A stretch of 64,000 nucleotides of DNA, taken from positions 1 through 64,000 of the forward strand of contig JACRHH010000004.1 in NCBI GenBank assembly GCA_016212095.1, read 5' to 3'. Numbering within the stretch: the stretch's first letter is position 1; each line of letters starts with the position of its first letter. Of this stretch, positions 14,954 to 23,012 are shown one piece after another. A program made the translations under genes and the position numbers. Source of the stretch: Nitrospirota bacterium. GTDB taxonomy: Bacteria; Nitrospirota; Thermodesulfovibrionia; SZUA-242. The notes under the pieces were generated by a model, which searched no databases, had not been told where the DNA came from, and saw only the letters and a list, made by a program, of their open reading frames with translations.

Positions 14954-16111
14954 TCAATCTATACGTCGAACCTTCATAAGCCTTCCGCCTATGATCGCTG
15001 CAATGGCGCAGGCGAAACTTAGGAGCGCGCCCATCTTCGCCGCGCCCTGAAGCGTCGGATTAGTGAAGGCCTCGCCCGCCACGAAAAGGGCAACGGTGAG
15101 GCCGACACCCGCTACAAGGCCGATCAGAAGCAGTTCCCTGTTGCCGATCCTTGCCGGAAGCGGATAGCCAAGCCGCTCGCCAATCTTGCCCATCACGAAT
15201 ATGCCGGTGGTTTTGCCCACGGCAAGCGAAGCAAGCACAAGCCATGTGGCAGTGCCGATCGAGCTGAACTCCACGCCGGAATTGGCCAGGCCGAACATGA
15301 ACAGGCCAAAATCGACAACCACCTTCCATTCATGCTCGAAACTTGCAAGCGGAGACATATCGAGCGGGTCTTCCTCGAACACATGCATGGTTTCACGCGG
15401 AGCATGTGGAAGGAACGGAACGATGAACACCAGCGCCAGCGCCGGATGAAGATGCGCCTTGAAAAGTCCGGCCCAGCTCAAGCCTCCGCCCAGAAGAAGA
15501 TACGGCCAGTAATTGCGAACATCGCGGCGGCGAAGCATCGCGGCAACCGCCATGCCCGCAAATGAGAGGGCAAGCCACTGCGGCGCGGCTGGAACATTCG
15601 GATCGGGGTAGAAAACCGCGATGATGGCAAGGCCTATGCCGTCGTCCACAATCGCAAGAAGCAGAAGGAACGAAATAGCCGGATGACGCCTGCCGAAAAC
15701 CACCGAGGCAACAAGCCACGCAAGCGCGATGTCGGTGGCGGTCGGGATGCCCCATCCGCGCCGAAGCGCCGGATCGCCGATTATCGCATTCAGCGCCAGA
15801 TAAACCAGAACAGGCCCGGTTACTCCTCCGAGCGTAGCCAAGATCGGATTTACAGCCTTGCGTAACGGATGGAGATCGCCGCCCGGCAGGCAGCTTTGAG
15901 TGATCTCAACCGCTGCAATGCCGAAAAACAGCGTCATGAACAGGTCGTTGACGATGAAATGGAAGCTGAAAGCGCCAAACAGCATGTCATGCGGATCGTG
16001 GATGAAATGATGATAGCCGTCGGGCGCAAGATTCGCCCAGGCAATGGCGGCGCAAACTCCGGCAAGCAGCGGGACGGAAAACTCCCTGAGAAGATTAATA
16101 TGACGTTTCAC
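14954..16111 (-). CDS. nhaA: Na+/H+ antiporter NhaA
   Basis: The 385-residue protein shows the NhaA hallmarks: PLLAGVCAAIAWANL in the first helix, FFGIAAVEI, the GIPTATDIALAW unwound-helix motif and the paired ion-binding aspartates in LLLAIVDDGIGLAI. About twelve membrane segments are seen. It exchanges Na+ for H+ across the inner membrane and is a single-gene unit. Compared with E. coli NhaA the central loop is longer (HVFEEDPLDMSPL). A fragment resembling its 3' end lies 750 bp downstream, beyond hicAB. Confidence 0.94.
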   Translation of the reverse strand: MKRHINLLREFSVPLLAGVCAAIAWANLAPDGYHHFIHDPHDMLFGAFSFHFIVNDLFMTLFFGIAAVEITQSCLPGGDLHPLRKAVNPILATLGGVTGPVLVYLALNAIIGDPALRRGWGIPTATDIALAWLVASVVFGRRHPAISFLLLLAIVDDGIGLAIIAVFYPDPNVPAAPQWLALSFAGMAVAAMLRRRDVRNYWPYLLLGGGLSWAGLFKAHLHPALALVFIVPFLPHAPRETMHVFEEDPLDMSPLASFEHEWKVVVDFGLFMFGLANSGVEFSSIGTATWLVLASLAVGKTTGIFVMGKIGERLGYPLPARIGNRELLLIGLVAGVGLTVALFVAGEAFTNPTLQGAAKMGALLSFACAIAAIIGGRLMKVRRID

Positions 16112-16179
16112 ATCGGTTCCTTAAGTGGTGATTCTACAGGCAACCCGCGCTTTTCGGCCATTTTTACCGGTCATGCGCA

Positions 16180-17091
16180 TCACATCGCAACCATCTCCTC
16201 ATACTCCTGGCCAATCCGCGACATCAGCGTTTCAGTCTCCATGTCCCTGTCCTCGCCCAGAAGCCCCACTGCGTCGGCCCGGCATCGGCGGCAGTGCGTC
16301 ATCATCGGCATGAATTCGCCGCATGATTTCCTGACATCGGCAACAAGCTCCTCGTCCGGCGGCGCGATGTGGGCAAAGTCGCCCTGCGGGATCATCGGTA
16401 TGATGTTCATCGTTGCCGCGCCCAACGCCGAGGCTCGCGCCGCCACTCTTGCCAGTTCTAGATCGTTCACACCCGGAACAAGCACCGAGTTCACCTTCAC
16501 GGTCATGCCAGCCTGCGTCGCGGCGCGAAGCCCTTTCCACTGGTTTTCCACCATCAGCCTGCCCGCCTCAACGCCGCGAAGCACTTCGCCGCTATAATTT
16601 ACCCATGAATAGATCGCCGCAGCCGTTTCCGCCTTGACGGAGTTGATCGTTACGGTGAGATGGCGCAGTCCGGCATCAAGAAGTTCGCCCAGCCTGTCGG
16701 GAAGCGCAAGCCCGTTTGTGGAAACGCACGGGATGATGTCCGGATACTCGCGCCGGATCATATGCAGAAGCACGAATGTTTCGTTGTTTGCAAGCGGATC
16801 GCCCGGCCCGGCCACGCCGATAACGCTCAGGCGGCCCTCGTCGCGGCTAACCATCGCCCGCACGCGCTCCATCGCCTGCGCGGCATCCAGAATAACGCTC
16901 GACACGCCCGGCCTCGATTCGTTCACGCAGTCGAATTTCCGCACGCAGTAGCGGCATTTGACGTTGCAGGCCGGCGCAACCGGCAGATGCAGCCTGCCGT
17001 AGCGGTGATGCGCCGCCTTGGTAAAGCACGGATGACGCTCGGTTCCGCTGTTGCTGCGCGGCATGGCCGGGCCAAATGAGATGGGTTTCAT
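16180..17091 (-). CDS. nifB: nitrogenase cofactor biosynthesis radical SAM protein NifB
   Basis: From the ATG at 17091 the 303-residue protein begins MKPISFGPAMPRSNSGTERHPCF and carries the NifB signature CNVKCRYCVRKFDCVNESRPG with the radical SAM Cx3Cx2C motif. THCRRCRADAVGLLGED near the C-terminus supplies the ligands for an additional cluster. NifB builds the carbide-containing NifB-cofactor (8Fe-9S-C). There is no fused NifX domain, so this is the short stand-alone form. It lies 13 bp after nifV on the minus strand, probably in a nifQVB operon. Confidence 0.95.
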   Translation of the reverse strand: MKPISFGPAMPRSNSGTERHPCFTKAAHHRYGRLHLPVAPACNVKCRYCVRKFDCVNESRPGVSSVILDAAQAMERVRAMVSRDEGRLSVIGVAGPGDPLANNETFVLLHMIRREYPDIIPCVSTNGLALPDRLGELLDAGLRHLTVTINSVKAETAAAIYSWVNYSGEVLRGVEAGRLMVENQWKGLRAATQAGMTVKVNSVLVPGVNDLELARVAARASALGAATMNIIPMIPQGDFAHIAPPDEELVADVRKSCGEFMPMMTHCRRCRADAVGLLGEDRDMETETLMSRIGQEYEEMVAM

Positions 17092-17104
17092 GGTCGATTC
17101 TCCC

Positions 17105-18238
17105 TTATATTGCGATGCTGACATCGCCGATTGTTTCAAATGCCTTGCAAAGCTGTTCGTCGCTAAGCGGCTGTTTTTCCGACAGATGCCGCCATTTGAC
17201 GGCATCGAGAATCGCGGCGGCCTCCGCGTCGCCCACGTTCAGGCCGAGTTGATTCAGCCGAAACGCAATCGCCTTCCTGCCCGAATGCTTTCCTATGGCG
17301 ATTTCGCGCTTCATGCCGATTTCCGCCGGATCGTAGGCCTCGTAGGTGGCCGGGTGCTTTAGCACGCCGTCGGCGTGAATGCCGGATTCGTGCGAAAATA
17401 TCATGGCTCCGGCAACCGGCTTGCCGGCAGGAATGGGCCTGCCGGACGCAAGCGCAACATACTGGCAGAGCGGACGAAGCGCCGCGCTTTTAAATCGAGT
17501 GTCGTAGCCAAGCGAATGCTTGAGCGCCATCGCAATTTCCTCAAGCGCCGCGTTTCCGGCCCGCTCGCCGATGCCGAGCACCGTGGTGCTCACATGCGTT
17601 GCGCCCGCCCGCACGGCGGCAATGGCGTTGGCCGTGGCCATGCCGAAATCGTTGTGGGCGTGAATCTCAACCGGCAGCGGCAGAATCGAGACAAGCTCGC
17701 GGATGCGGGCGAACATGCCGATGGGATCGAGCATTCCGGTGGTGTCTGAAAAGCGCAGCCGGTCGGCCCCATAGCGTTCGGCGAGAAGCGCAAATTCGAT
17801 CAGGAAATCCGGATCGGCCCGCGAGGCGTCTTCCGCGCCCATGCAGACAAAAAGCCCGTTCGATTTCGCGTAGTCCAGCGCAAGAGCCAGCCGGTTCAGC
17901 ACCCACGGCCTGTCCTTGTTCAGCTTGTGACGGATGTGAATATCCGAAACCGGCAGAACCATGGCAACCGAGCGCACTCCGGCGCGGATCGACGCGTCTA
18001 TGTCGCTGATGAGCGCCCGGTTCCACGCCGTAACACGCGCCCTTGTGCCAAGCGCCGCAACAGCCGCAACCGCTTCCATCTCGATGCGTCCGGACGCCGG
18101 CGTTCCTGCCTCGATCTCGTCAACGCCAAAATCGTCAAGAAGCCGCGCAATGGCCACCTTCTCGGCTGCGGTAAAGGCTACACCGGCGGCCTGCTCGCCG
18201 TCGCGGAGCGTTGTGTCACAAAGAAATACATGGCTCAT
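17105..18238 (-). CDS. nifV: homocitrate synthase NifV
   Basis: The 377-residue DRE-TIM-type enzyme starts [22 protein letters not shown] and includes the metal-binding [14 protein letters not shown] motif and the [19 protein letters not shown] segment near residue 290. It condenses acetyl-CoA with 2-oxoglutarate to give R-homocitrate, the organic ligand of FeMo-co. Its place between nifQ and nifB supports NifV over isopropylmalate synthase. It is separated from nifQ by 134 bp holding a hairpin and a GC-rich repeat. Confidence 0.94.
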   Translation of the reverse strand: MSHVFLCDTTLRDGEQAAGVAFTAAEKVAIARLLDDFGVDEIEAGTPASGRIEMEAVAAVAALGTRARVTAWNRALISDIDASIRAGVRSVAMVLPVSDIHIRHKLNKDRPWVLNRLALALDYAKSNGLFVCMGAEDASRADPDFLIEFALLAERYGADRLRFSDTTGMLDPIGMFARIRELVSILPLPVEIHAHNDFGMATANAIAAVRAGATHVSTTVLGIGERAGNAALEEIAMALKHSLGYDTRFKSAALRPLCQYVALASGRPIPAGKPVAGAMIFSHESGIHADGVLKHPATYEAYDPAEIGMKREIAIGKHSGRKAIAFRLNQLGLNVGDAEAAAILDAVKWRHLSEKQPLSDEQLCKAFETIGDVSIAI

Positions 18239-18285
18239 GTCAGACCTCCGTATCGATCGACTCCCCCCGGCTTAGCATTAACCAA

Positions 18286-18310
18286 CCATTTTGCCGTTAC
18301 GTCAAAATGG
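18286..18310. repeat. hairpin between nifV and nifQ
   Basis: CCATTTTG and CAAAATGG are separated by nine bases. The hairpin lies in the nifQ-nifV gap next to the GC-rich repeat and has no T-tract, so termination is uncertain. An RNA-stability or processing role is equally possible. Confidence 0.4.
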
Positions 18311-18328
18311 CTGGCCTCATTTGAGGGC

Positions 18329-18373
18329 ACTCCCCCCTTGCCCCCCTCAATGAGGGGGGGGCAAGGGGGGAGT
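18329..18373. repeat. GC-rich hairpin repeat, copy 1 (nifQ 3' end)
   Basis: ACTCCCCCCTTG, CCCCCCTCA, a two-base turn, then the near-exact reverse complement form a hairpin over 40 bp. It abuts the nifQ stop codon. Related copies occur at 21670, 24464 and 45365, with a looser relative at 58680. Confidence 0.85.
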
Positions 18374-18759
18374 TATTCCGGGCCGAAGCATTTCTCAAAA
18401 TCGCTGCACACGCCGCAGCTTGGCGATTTGCACACATACAGGCCTTCCCGTTCGCACAACTGCTTGTAGAAAAACTTCTTCCACTTCATGTCGCGCGCGT
18501 TTCTGTCGAACAGCGGCCTGAAATGGCGGGCCAGCAGAAGCGACAGCTCGCCCCTGTTGGCCAGACGCATGTCCTGCCACAGGTGATTCTGTCCAAGGCA
18601 GGCGGCGGCCACGAATGCGGCAACATCCTCGGTTTCCCCGGTCGGGCCGCTTGCATGTTCCAGCAGAAGCCCAAGCAGGTCTTCATATTCCTCCCGCCTG
18701 TGTTCCGGCACGAAATATCTCGGATATTCGCACCGCAGTTCGCATTTCATGTCGCTCAT
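18373..18759 (-). CDS. nifQ: NifQ-like molybdenum-processing protein
   Basis: The 128-residue protein ends with CKSPSCGVCSDFEKCFG, the Cx4Cx2Cx5C motif that defines NifQ and binds a Mo-Fe-S cluster delivered to NifEN. The upstream FVAAACLGQNHLWQDM and NRGELSLLLARHF segments also match NifQ. It is shorter than the 165-180 residues common in proteobacterial NifQ. A strong sigma-54 promoter lies 38-53 bp upstream. It is the first gene of nifQ-V-B. Confidence 0.87.
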   Translation of the reverse strand: MSDMKCELRCEYPRYFVPEHRREEYEDLLGLLLEHASGPTGETEDVAAFVAAACLGQNHLWQDMRLANRGELSLLLARHFRPLFDRNARDMKWKKFFYKQLCEREGLYVCKSPSCGVCSDFEKCFGPE

Positions 18760-18796
18760 GGCTCACCTTCAACCGGATTCATATGCAACAAATATG

Positions 18797-18812
18797 GCAA
18801 GCGCTGTGCCAG
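18797..18812 (-). promoter_or_regulatory. sigma-54 promoter of nifQ
   Basis: On the minus strand CTGGCAC, five bases, TTGC is a near-perfect -24/-12 element with 10 nt between GG and GC. The predicted start lies about 25 nt before the nifQ ATG. Confidence 0.85.
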
Positions 18813-18835
18813 ACGGCATGAACGCGCTTTTAGAC

Positions 18836-18858
18836 TGTTGTTTCAAGCTGTTACATGT
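18836..18858 (-). promoter_or_regulatory. shared upstream element of nifQ
   Basis: Read on the plus strand, TGTTGTTTCA, four variable bases, GTTACATGT is 17/23 identical to the element upstream of nifH (26916-26938). It lies at the same distance from the -24 CC (26 bp). It contains TGT-N11-ACA, one base longer than the NifA consensus. It is a candidate activator site. Confidence 0.5.
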
Positions 18859-18922
18859 CGATCGTTTCAGGGTTGGAGCGGTGCGAGGGAACAATTTTGT
18901 TGGGCAACCTGCAAAATGTTGC

Positions 18923-18946
18923 AGGGGCGGTTCGCGAACCGCCCCT
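18923..18946. repeat. perfect 24-bp palindrome (REP-like)
   Basis: AGGGGCGGTTCG is followed by its exact reverse complement, between the ferredoxin gene and the nifQ promoter. It is of the same type as the palindrome at 5215-5240 (both have GCGGTT/AACCGC arms). Confidence 0.75.
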
Positions 18947-18979
18947 ACGTGGGGATTGCGTCAGTCAATATTATCGAAT

Positions 18980-19249
18980 CTATTCGTACCCGTGGCACTT
19001 CTTCGAGCAGATCCTGCCGCATGCGCCGCAGCCTATGCAGTTGTCGCGGTTTACCACCGTCATGATCTTGTTGCCCATGTCGTCGCCGTATTCGTCGTCT
19101 CCGGCAAACGGCTTGTCGGCCAGATCGAGCACATCTCTGCCGCAGACCTTGTAGCAGCGTCCGCAGCCGATGCATTTTTCTACGTCGATCTTCAGGATGA
19201 ACGTCTGCTTCCACGGCTTTCCGCCGAACGTCATTGCCGCTGTTTCCAT
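18980..19249 (-). CDS. nif-associated 2[4Fe-4S] ferredoxin (FdxB/ferredoxin III type)
   Basis: The 89-residue protein has two four-cysteine cluster motifs, CIGCGRCYKVC and CIGCGACGRIC, separated by about 35 residues, plus an extra KKC near the end. The DVLDL, EYGDDMGNKIMTV spacer is typical of nif-specific ferredoxin III. Such ferredoxins donate electrons during nitrogenase turnover or cofactor assembly. It lies 12 bp after nifI2, in the same operon. Confidence 0.88.
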   Translation of the reverse strand: METAAMTFGGKPWKQTFILKIDVEKCIGCGRCYKVCGRDVLDLADKPFAGDDEYGDDMGNKIMTVVNRDNCIGCGACGRICSKKCHGYE

Positions 19250-19261
19250 AACGGGCCTCCG

Positions 19262-19684
19262 CTAGAGAATCGCCGCGTCGCCGGTTTCGCCGGTGCGAAT
19301 GCGCAGGGCGTCGGCAATGGGCAGCACGAAGATTTTGCCATCGCCCGGCTTGCCGGTGCGGTTAACCTTTGTGATCGTCTCAATTACCTTTTCCACCGGC
19401 ACTTCCGACACCACGATGGTGAGCAGGTTCTTCGGAACCCAGAAGACCGGCTTGGTGAGCGTTGAGTCTCCGGCCATCGAAGACGGCGTCGGATACTTGT
19501 ATATCTTCGAAACGCTCTCAATGTTGCCCGGCATGTCGGGGTCGATGCTCTCCATGATGTTTCCGCCCTGCCTGCCGCGTCCGTTCACGCTGTGAACGGT
19601 TACGGATACCACGCCTATGTCCACCAGAGCGGCAAGCGTCTCCTTCTGTTTGCTTTGGCGTATTATCGCCATCAGCTCTTTCAT
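19262..19684 (-). CDS. nifI2: nitrogenase-regulatory PII protein NifI2
   Basis: The 140-residue PII-family protein (MKELMAIIRQSKQKETLAALVDIGVVSVTVHSVNGRGRQGG) has a long T-loop insertion (MESIDPDMPGNIESVSKIYKYP) and the conserved PGDGKIFVLPIADALRIRTGE segment. The insertion distinguishes NifI2 from GlnB/GlnK. With NifI1 it binds and inhibits NifDK when fixed nitrogen is sufficient and is released by 2-oxoglutarate. It overlaps nifI1 by 4 bp. The pair usually lies between nifH and nifD; here it follows nifX. Confidence 0.9.
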   Translation of the reverse strand: MKELMAIIRQSKQKETLAALVDIGVVSVTVHSVNGRGRQGGNIMESIDPDMPGNIESVSKIYKYPTPSSMAGDSTLTKPVFWVPKNLLTIVVSEVPVEKVIETITKVNRTGKPGDGKIFVLPIADALRIRTGETGDAAIL

Positions 19685-19995
19685 AGCCCTTCTCCGGTGC
19701 GAACCGTGTAGGCCGATTCAACGTCGGAAACGAATATCTTTCCGTCGCCTATGAAACCAGTCTTCGAGTTGTCGGTGATGATCGACATCACCTTCGGAGC
19801 ATCCTCGTCGTTCACCACAAGCAGAAGCATAACCTTCGACAGCAGGTCGTAATGCACCGGCCCCACCTGCAACCCCTTCTGCTTGCCCCGCCCGAACACA
19901 TGCGCCTTTGTCATGGCCGGAAATCCGGCTCCCTCCAGCGCAAGCACCACATCGTCTTCCTTCTCCGGTCGTACAATCGCACGTATCATCTTCAT
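19681..19995 (-). CDS. nifI1: nitrogenase-regulatory PII protein NifI1
   Basis: This 104-residue PII-like protein begins MKMIRAIVRPEKEDDVVLALEGAGFPAMTKAHVFGRGKQKG and ends with the FIGDGKIFVSDVESAYTVRTGE nucleotide-binding strand. It lacks the tyrosine-containing T-loop of GlnB and is shorter, as expected for NifI1. It lies just upstream of nifI2 (4-bp overlap) and 1 bp after nifX. Together the pair provides ammonia switch-off of nitrogenase. Confidence 0.9.
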   Translation of the reverse strand: MKMIRAIVRPEKEDDVVLALEGAGFPAMTKAHVFGRGKQKGLQVGPVHYDLLSKVMLLLVVNDEDAPKVMSIITDNSKTGFIGDGKIFVSDVESAYTVRTGEGL

Positions 19996-19996
19996 G

Positions 19997-20404
19997 TCAA
20001 ATGTCTCCTTTTTGGTTATTGATCATTCTCCGAAGCCACGGCGGCGGCGTGCCGCATATGGTGTTCAGGAGCTTTTCTGCCGATTCCTCAATACCGGTTG
20101 GCTCTGTAACCTTCACCGGCATTATTCCCTTGCGCGAAAGCCGCGCCGCCGACGGCCCGCCGATCTCGGTCATGTAGATGATCGAGCAGTCGGCAAGTTT
20201 TTCCACCTTGTCGCCCACGGCAATGTCGTGGGCCGCGCCCATGCCCTTCGTGCTTTCAACCGCCTTGTCGCGTCCCTCGGCGAACACCCTGTCCTCGACG
20301 CGGCGGTATCCGTCCCTCGAAAAGTCGTAGATCACGAATCTGCCCGCCCGCCCGAAATGCTCGTTCACGTAATTCCCGTCAGTTGTCGCAAATGCCACTT
20401 TCAT
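19997..20404 (-). CDS. nifX: FeMo-cofactor carrier NifX family protein
   Basis: The 135-residue protein begins MKVAFATTDGNYVNEHFGRAGRFVIYDFSRDG, the NifX/NafY-type cofactor-binding opening with its conserved His-Phe-Gly. It continues with CSIIYMTEIGGPSAARLSRKGIMPVKV. NifX binds NifB-co or FeMo-co precursors during transfer to NifEN. Its start overlaps the nifEN stop by 4 bp. The C-terminal PPPWLRRMINNQKGD tail is longer than in minimal dinitrogenase-cofactor domains. Confidence 0.92.
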   Translation of the reverse strand: MKVAFATTDGNYVNEHFGRAGRFVIYDFSRDGYRRVEDRVFAEGRDKAVESTKGMGAAHDIAVGDKVEKLADCSIIYMTEIGGPSAARLSRKGIMPVKVTEPTGIEESAEKLLNTICGTPPPWLRRMINNQKGDI

Positions 20405-23001
20405 GCTTCACCTCCAATAAGCGCGTTTCCGATCATGTTGACCATGTTCAGCGTTCCGGCGTAGCCGACGGTTACGATTGAGTTGAAACCCAGCCGCCCG
20501 AACACCGGAAATCCGATCTCAAGATGCTTTATGCCGAGCGATTCCGCCGTCTGCCTGCCATGAGAACCGGCAATCAGCAGATCGAAAGAGCCAGATATGG
20601 AACCGTAATCGCCGGTAATGATTTCATCAGCGATAATCGCCTTTGCGGATGCCGCCCCAGTCGGCACGACGGCCATCGCCGTTGCAGCTCCCATTTCGGC
20701 TATGAGCGACGACATTCCCGCCGCCGCGTCGGCTTCCTGCGCGATAATAAAGCGCCTTCCGCCGATGATTGAATGCGCGTCCCTCATCCCGTCAATCAGG
20801 ATTTTCCGCTGCCGCGCAAGCCGCGCTGGAATCTCCCGGCCCGTAAGTTCCGAAAGCAGCGCGACAAGTCTGTCTGATGCCGCAAGCCCGGTGACGGAGG
20901 GGAGCTGAAACCACGGCGCGCCGCATCGCTCGAAAAGTTTTTTACCGGCAGCCTCCAGCGAGCAGCCGATAACCAGCGTTGCCGCCGACCGGCCCATGCC
21001 TTTGATGTCGGCCAACGTTGTTCCGCCCTCGGCCAGCGGGCCGAAGCTTGCGCGGCTTCCGTCAAGCGCCGACAAATCCGGCAGAATGATCGGCTCAAGC
21101 CCGAACGCCTCGACCATGCCGCGAAGCTCGTTTATGTCGGCAGGCGTGAGAAAACAGCCGGCCAAGATGTTCACGCGACTCGCGTTGCGCTCCGCCACAG
21201 GCTCGGCAAGCATTGCCAGTCTTTCCACCACGGCGGCGTATCCATCCTGGAGGCCGCCGTGGTAGTCGGGCGTCGGGATGTGGATAATCTTTACATCCGG
21301 CGCTTCCGTGTCCTTCAATACCCTTCCAATGTCGTCGCCCTTCACTTCCGAAAGCCCGGTTGTGAGAACCGCGACAATATCGGGCTGGTTATGCTCGGCA
21401 ACCTCCGCAACGGTTTTTGCAAGCCGCTCCTCGCTTCCCATCACCACGTCTTCCACGAAAAGCTTCGTGCTCGCCATTGCTATAGGCTCGCGGAAATGCT
21501 TTGTAAGCAGAACCTTGCCAAGGAAATTGCAGCCCTGCGCTCCGTGCAGAACAATCGCCGCCCTGTCGATTCCCTGCATGGCCATGGCCGCGCCTATCGA
21601 GGGCGAATGCTTTAACGGGTTGATGCTGACCGACTCCCCTCTTCCACCCTTCAGTGAACGGGAAAACGACTCTCCCCTTGCCCCCCTCATTGAGGGGGGT
21701 GGCGAAGCCGGGGGGAGTTTTCCGCCGAAAAACCAGATCGACACGCTTATCGCCTCGGCCAGATTCACCAGCCCGTCATATCCGGCGTATGCCGCGTGGC
21801 GCTCCTGATTCACGTCAACAAATGCAAAGCCTTCCTTCATCGCCAGATACTGGTTGCGCCCGCCGGCAATCAGGATGTCGGCGCTATTTTCCTTCATCAG
21901 CCCGCGAAGCTTCGCAGGCGTCACATTCTCGTGAAGCGGCGCGTCCGGGCCTAAAATCACGCGCATCTTCTCCTCATCCTCGAACGTGCTTTTCTTCGTG
22001 CCGACCGCGACAATCTCCATGCCCAAGTCGAGAAGCGCGGATATGATCGACCAGCTTTTCACGCCGCCGGTGTAGAGCACCGCCTTTTTGCCGCGAAGAT
22101 GCGCATATGCCGAAAGCCGCTTGGCAAGACGCGCTTCTTCGTCGGCAATGACCGCTTCCACTCTTGCGGAAATGTCCTCAAACCGTGAACCTATCGCGCG
22201 AAGCGCCCGCGACATCTCGCTTCGCCCGAAGAACGACGCCTCGACAAAAGGAATGCCATGCCGCGCCCTCATGCCTTGCGCCACGTTGATGAGCGCCCGC
22301 CCGCAGACCACCACGTTCAGCGCCGCATGGTGGGCGCGGGTGATTTCGTCGAAGGTTGAGTTGCCGGTCATGCGGGCCATGATGTTGATTCCGGCCCGCC
22401 GCAGAACCGGCTCCACAAGCAGCAAATCGCCCGCGATGTTGTATTCGCCGATAAGGTTGATCGAATGCGGCGGAGCCTGAGCCGCCTCCGATCTCCCTAT
22501 CACGTAATCGAGCAGAACCTCGCCCGCTATGCGGTTTCCGAGATTTTTAGGCCCGACGAAGCCGGGCGCGTGAACAGGAATCACGCGGCAGCCGGTTGAA
22601 GCCTCGGCCTCGCGGCATATGGCGTCGATGTCTTCGCCGATAAGCCCGCTCACGCATGTGGAATAGACGAAAACCGCCTTCGCGCCGGAGTCGGCCAGCG
22701 TCTCGCCGATGGCCCGGCGCAGATTCGCCTCCGCGCCGTAAACGATGTCGATCTCGTTCATGTCGGTTGTGTAGGCGCGCCTGTGCAGAATGCCCTTGTC
22801 CGAGACAGTGCCGCGCGATTCCCACGAGTTGCCGCAACAGGCAATGGGCCCATGCACCAGATGCGCGGCGTCGGCGATGCACTGAAGCACGATCATCGCA
22901 CCGTCGAAGGCGCAGGATTCGCCGCCGCGAGCGCGGCAAATTCCTTCGTTAGTGTTCTTCTCGCAGGCGTGTTCGTACAGCTTGTCGATTGTTGCGGCCA
23001 T
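20401..23001 (-). CDS. nifEN: fused FeMo-cofactor scaffold NifEN
   Basis: This single 866-residue frame holds a NifE domain (about residues 1-425) and a NifN domain (about 470-866). The NifE part has GICRARGGESCAFDGA, HGPIACCGNSWESR and STCVSGLIGEDI. The NifN part has INPLKHSPSIGAAMAMQGID and LHGAQGCNFLGKVLLTKHFREP. NifEN matures the Fe-only precursor into FeMo-co. The linker (LPPASPPPSMRGARG and on) is the translation of a GC-rich repeat, copy 2 at 21670-21717, so the repeat may have joined the genes or entered an existing linker. It is 11 bp from nifK and overlaps nifX. Confidence 0.95.
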   Translation of the reverse strand: MAATIDKLYEHACEKNTNEGICRARGGESCAFDGAMIVLQCIADAAHLVHGPIACCGNSWESRGTVSDKGILHRRAYTTDMNEIDIVYGAEANLRRAIGETLADSGAKAVFVYSTCVSGLIGEDIDAICREAEASTGCRVIPVHAPGFVGPKNLGNRIAGEVLLDYVIGRSEAAQAPPHSINLIGEYNIAGDLLLVEPVLRRAGINIMARMTGNSTFDEITRAHHAALNVVVCGRALINVAQGMRARHGIPFVEASFFGRSEMSRALRAIGSRFEDISARVEAVIADEEARLAKRLSAYAHLRGKKAVLYTGGVKSWSIISALLDLGMEIVAVGTKKSTFEDEEKMRVILGPDAPLHENVTPAKLRGLMKENSADILIAGGRNQYLAMKEGFAFVDVNQERHAAYAGYDGLVNLAEAISVSIWFFGGKLPPASPPPSMRGARGESFSRSLKGGRGESVSINPLKHSPSIGAAMAMQGIDRAAIVLHGAQGCNFLGKVLLTKHFREPIAMASTKLFVEDVVMGSEERLAKTVAEVAEHNQPDIVAVLTTGLSEVKGDDIGRVLKDTEAPDVKIIHIPTPDYHGGLQDGYAAVVERLAMLAEPVAERNASRVNILAGCFLTPADINELRGMVEAFGLEPIILPDLSALDGSRASFGPLAEGGTTLADIKGMGRSAATLVIGCSLEAAGKKLFERCGAPWFQLPSVTGLAASDRLVALLSELTGREIPARLARQRKILIDGMRDAHSIIGGRRFIIAQEADAAAGMSSLIAEMGAATAMAVVPTGAASAKAIIADEIITGDYGSISGSFDLLIAGSHGRQTAESLGIKHLEIGFPVFGRLGFNSIVTVGYAGTLNMVNMIGNALIGGEA
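21670..21717. repeat. GC-rich hairpin repeat, copy 2 (inside nifEN linker)
   Basis: CTCCCCTTG, CCCCCCTCA, TTGAGGGGGG, TGGCGAAGCCGG and a closing GGGGAG follow the same pattern as copies at 18329, 24464 and 45365. It is read in frame as part of the linker between the NifE and NifN domains. Confidence 0.85.
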
Positions 23002-23012
23002 GACACGTATTC

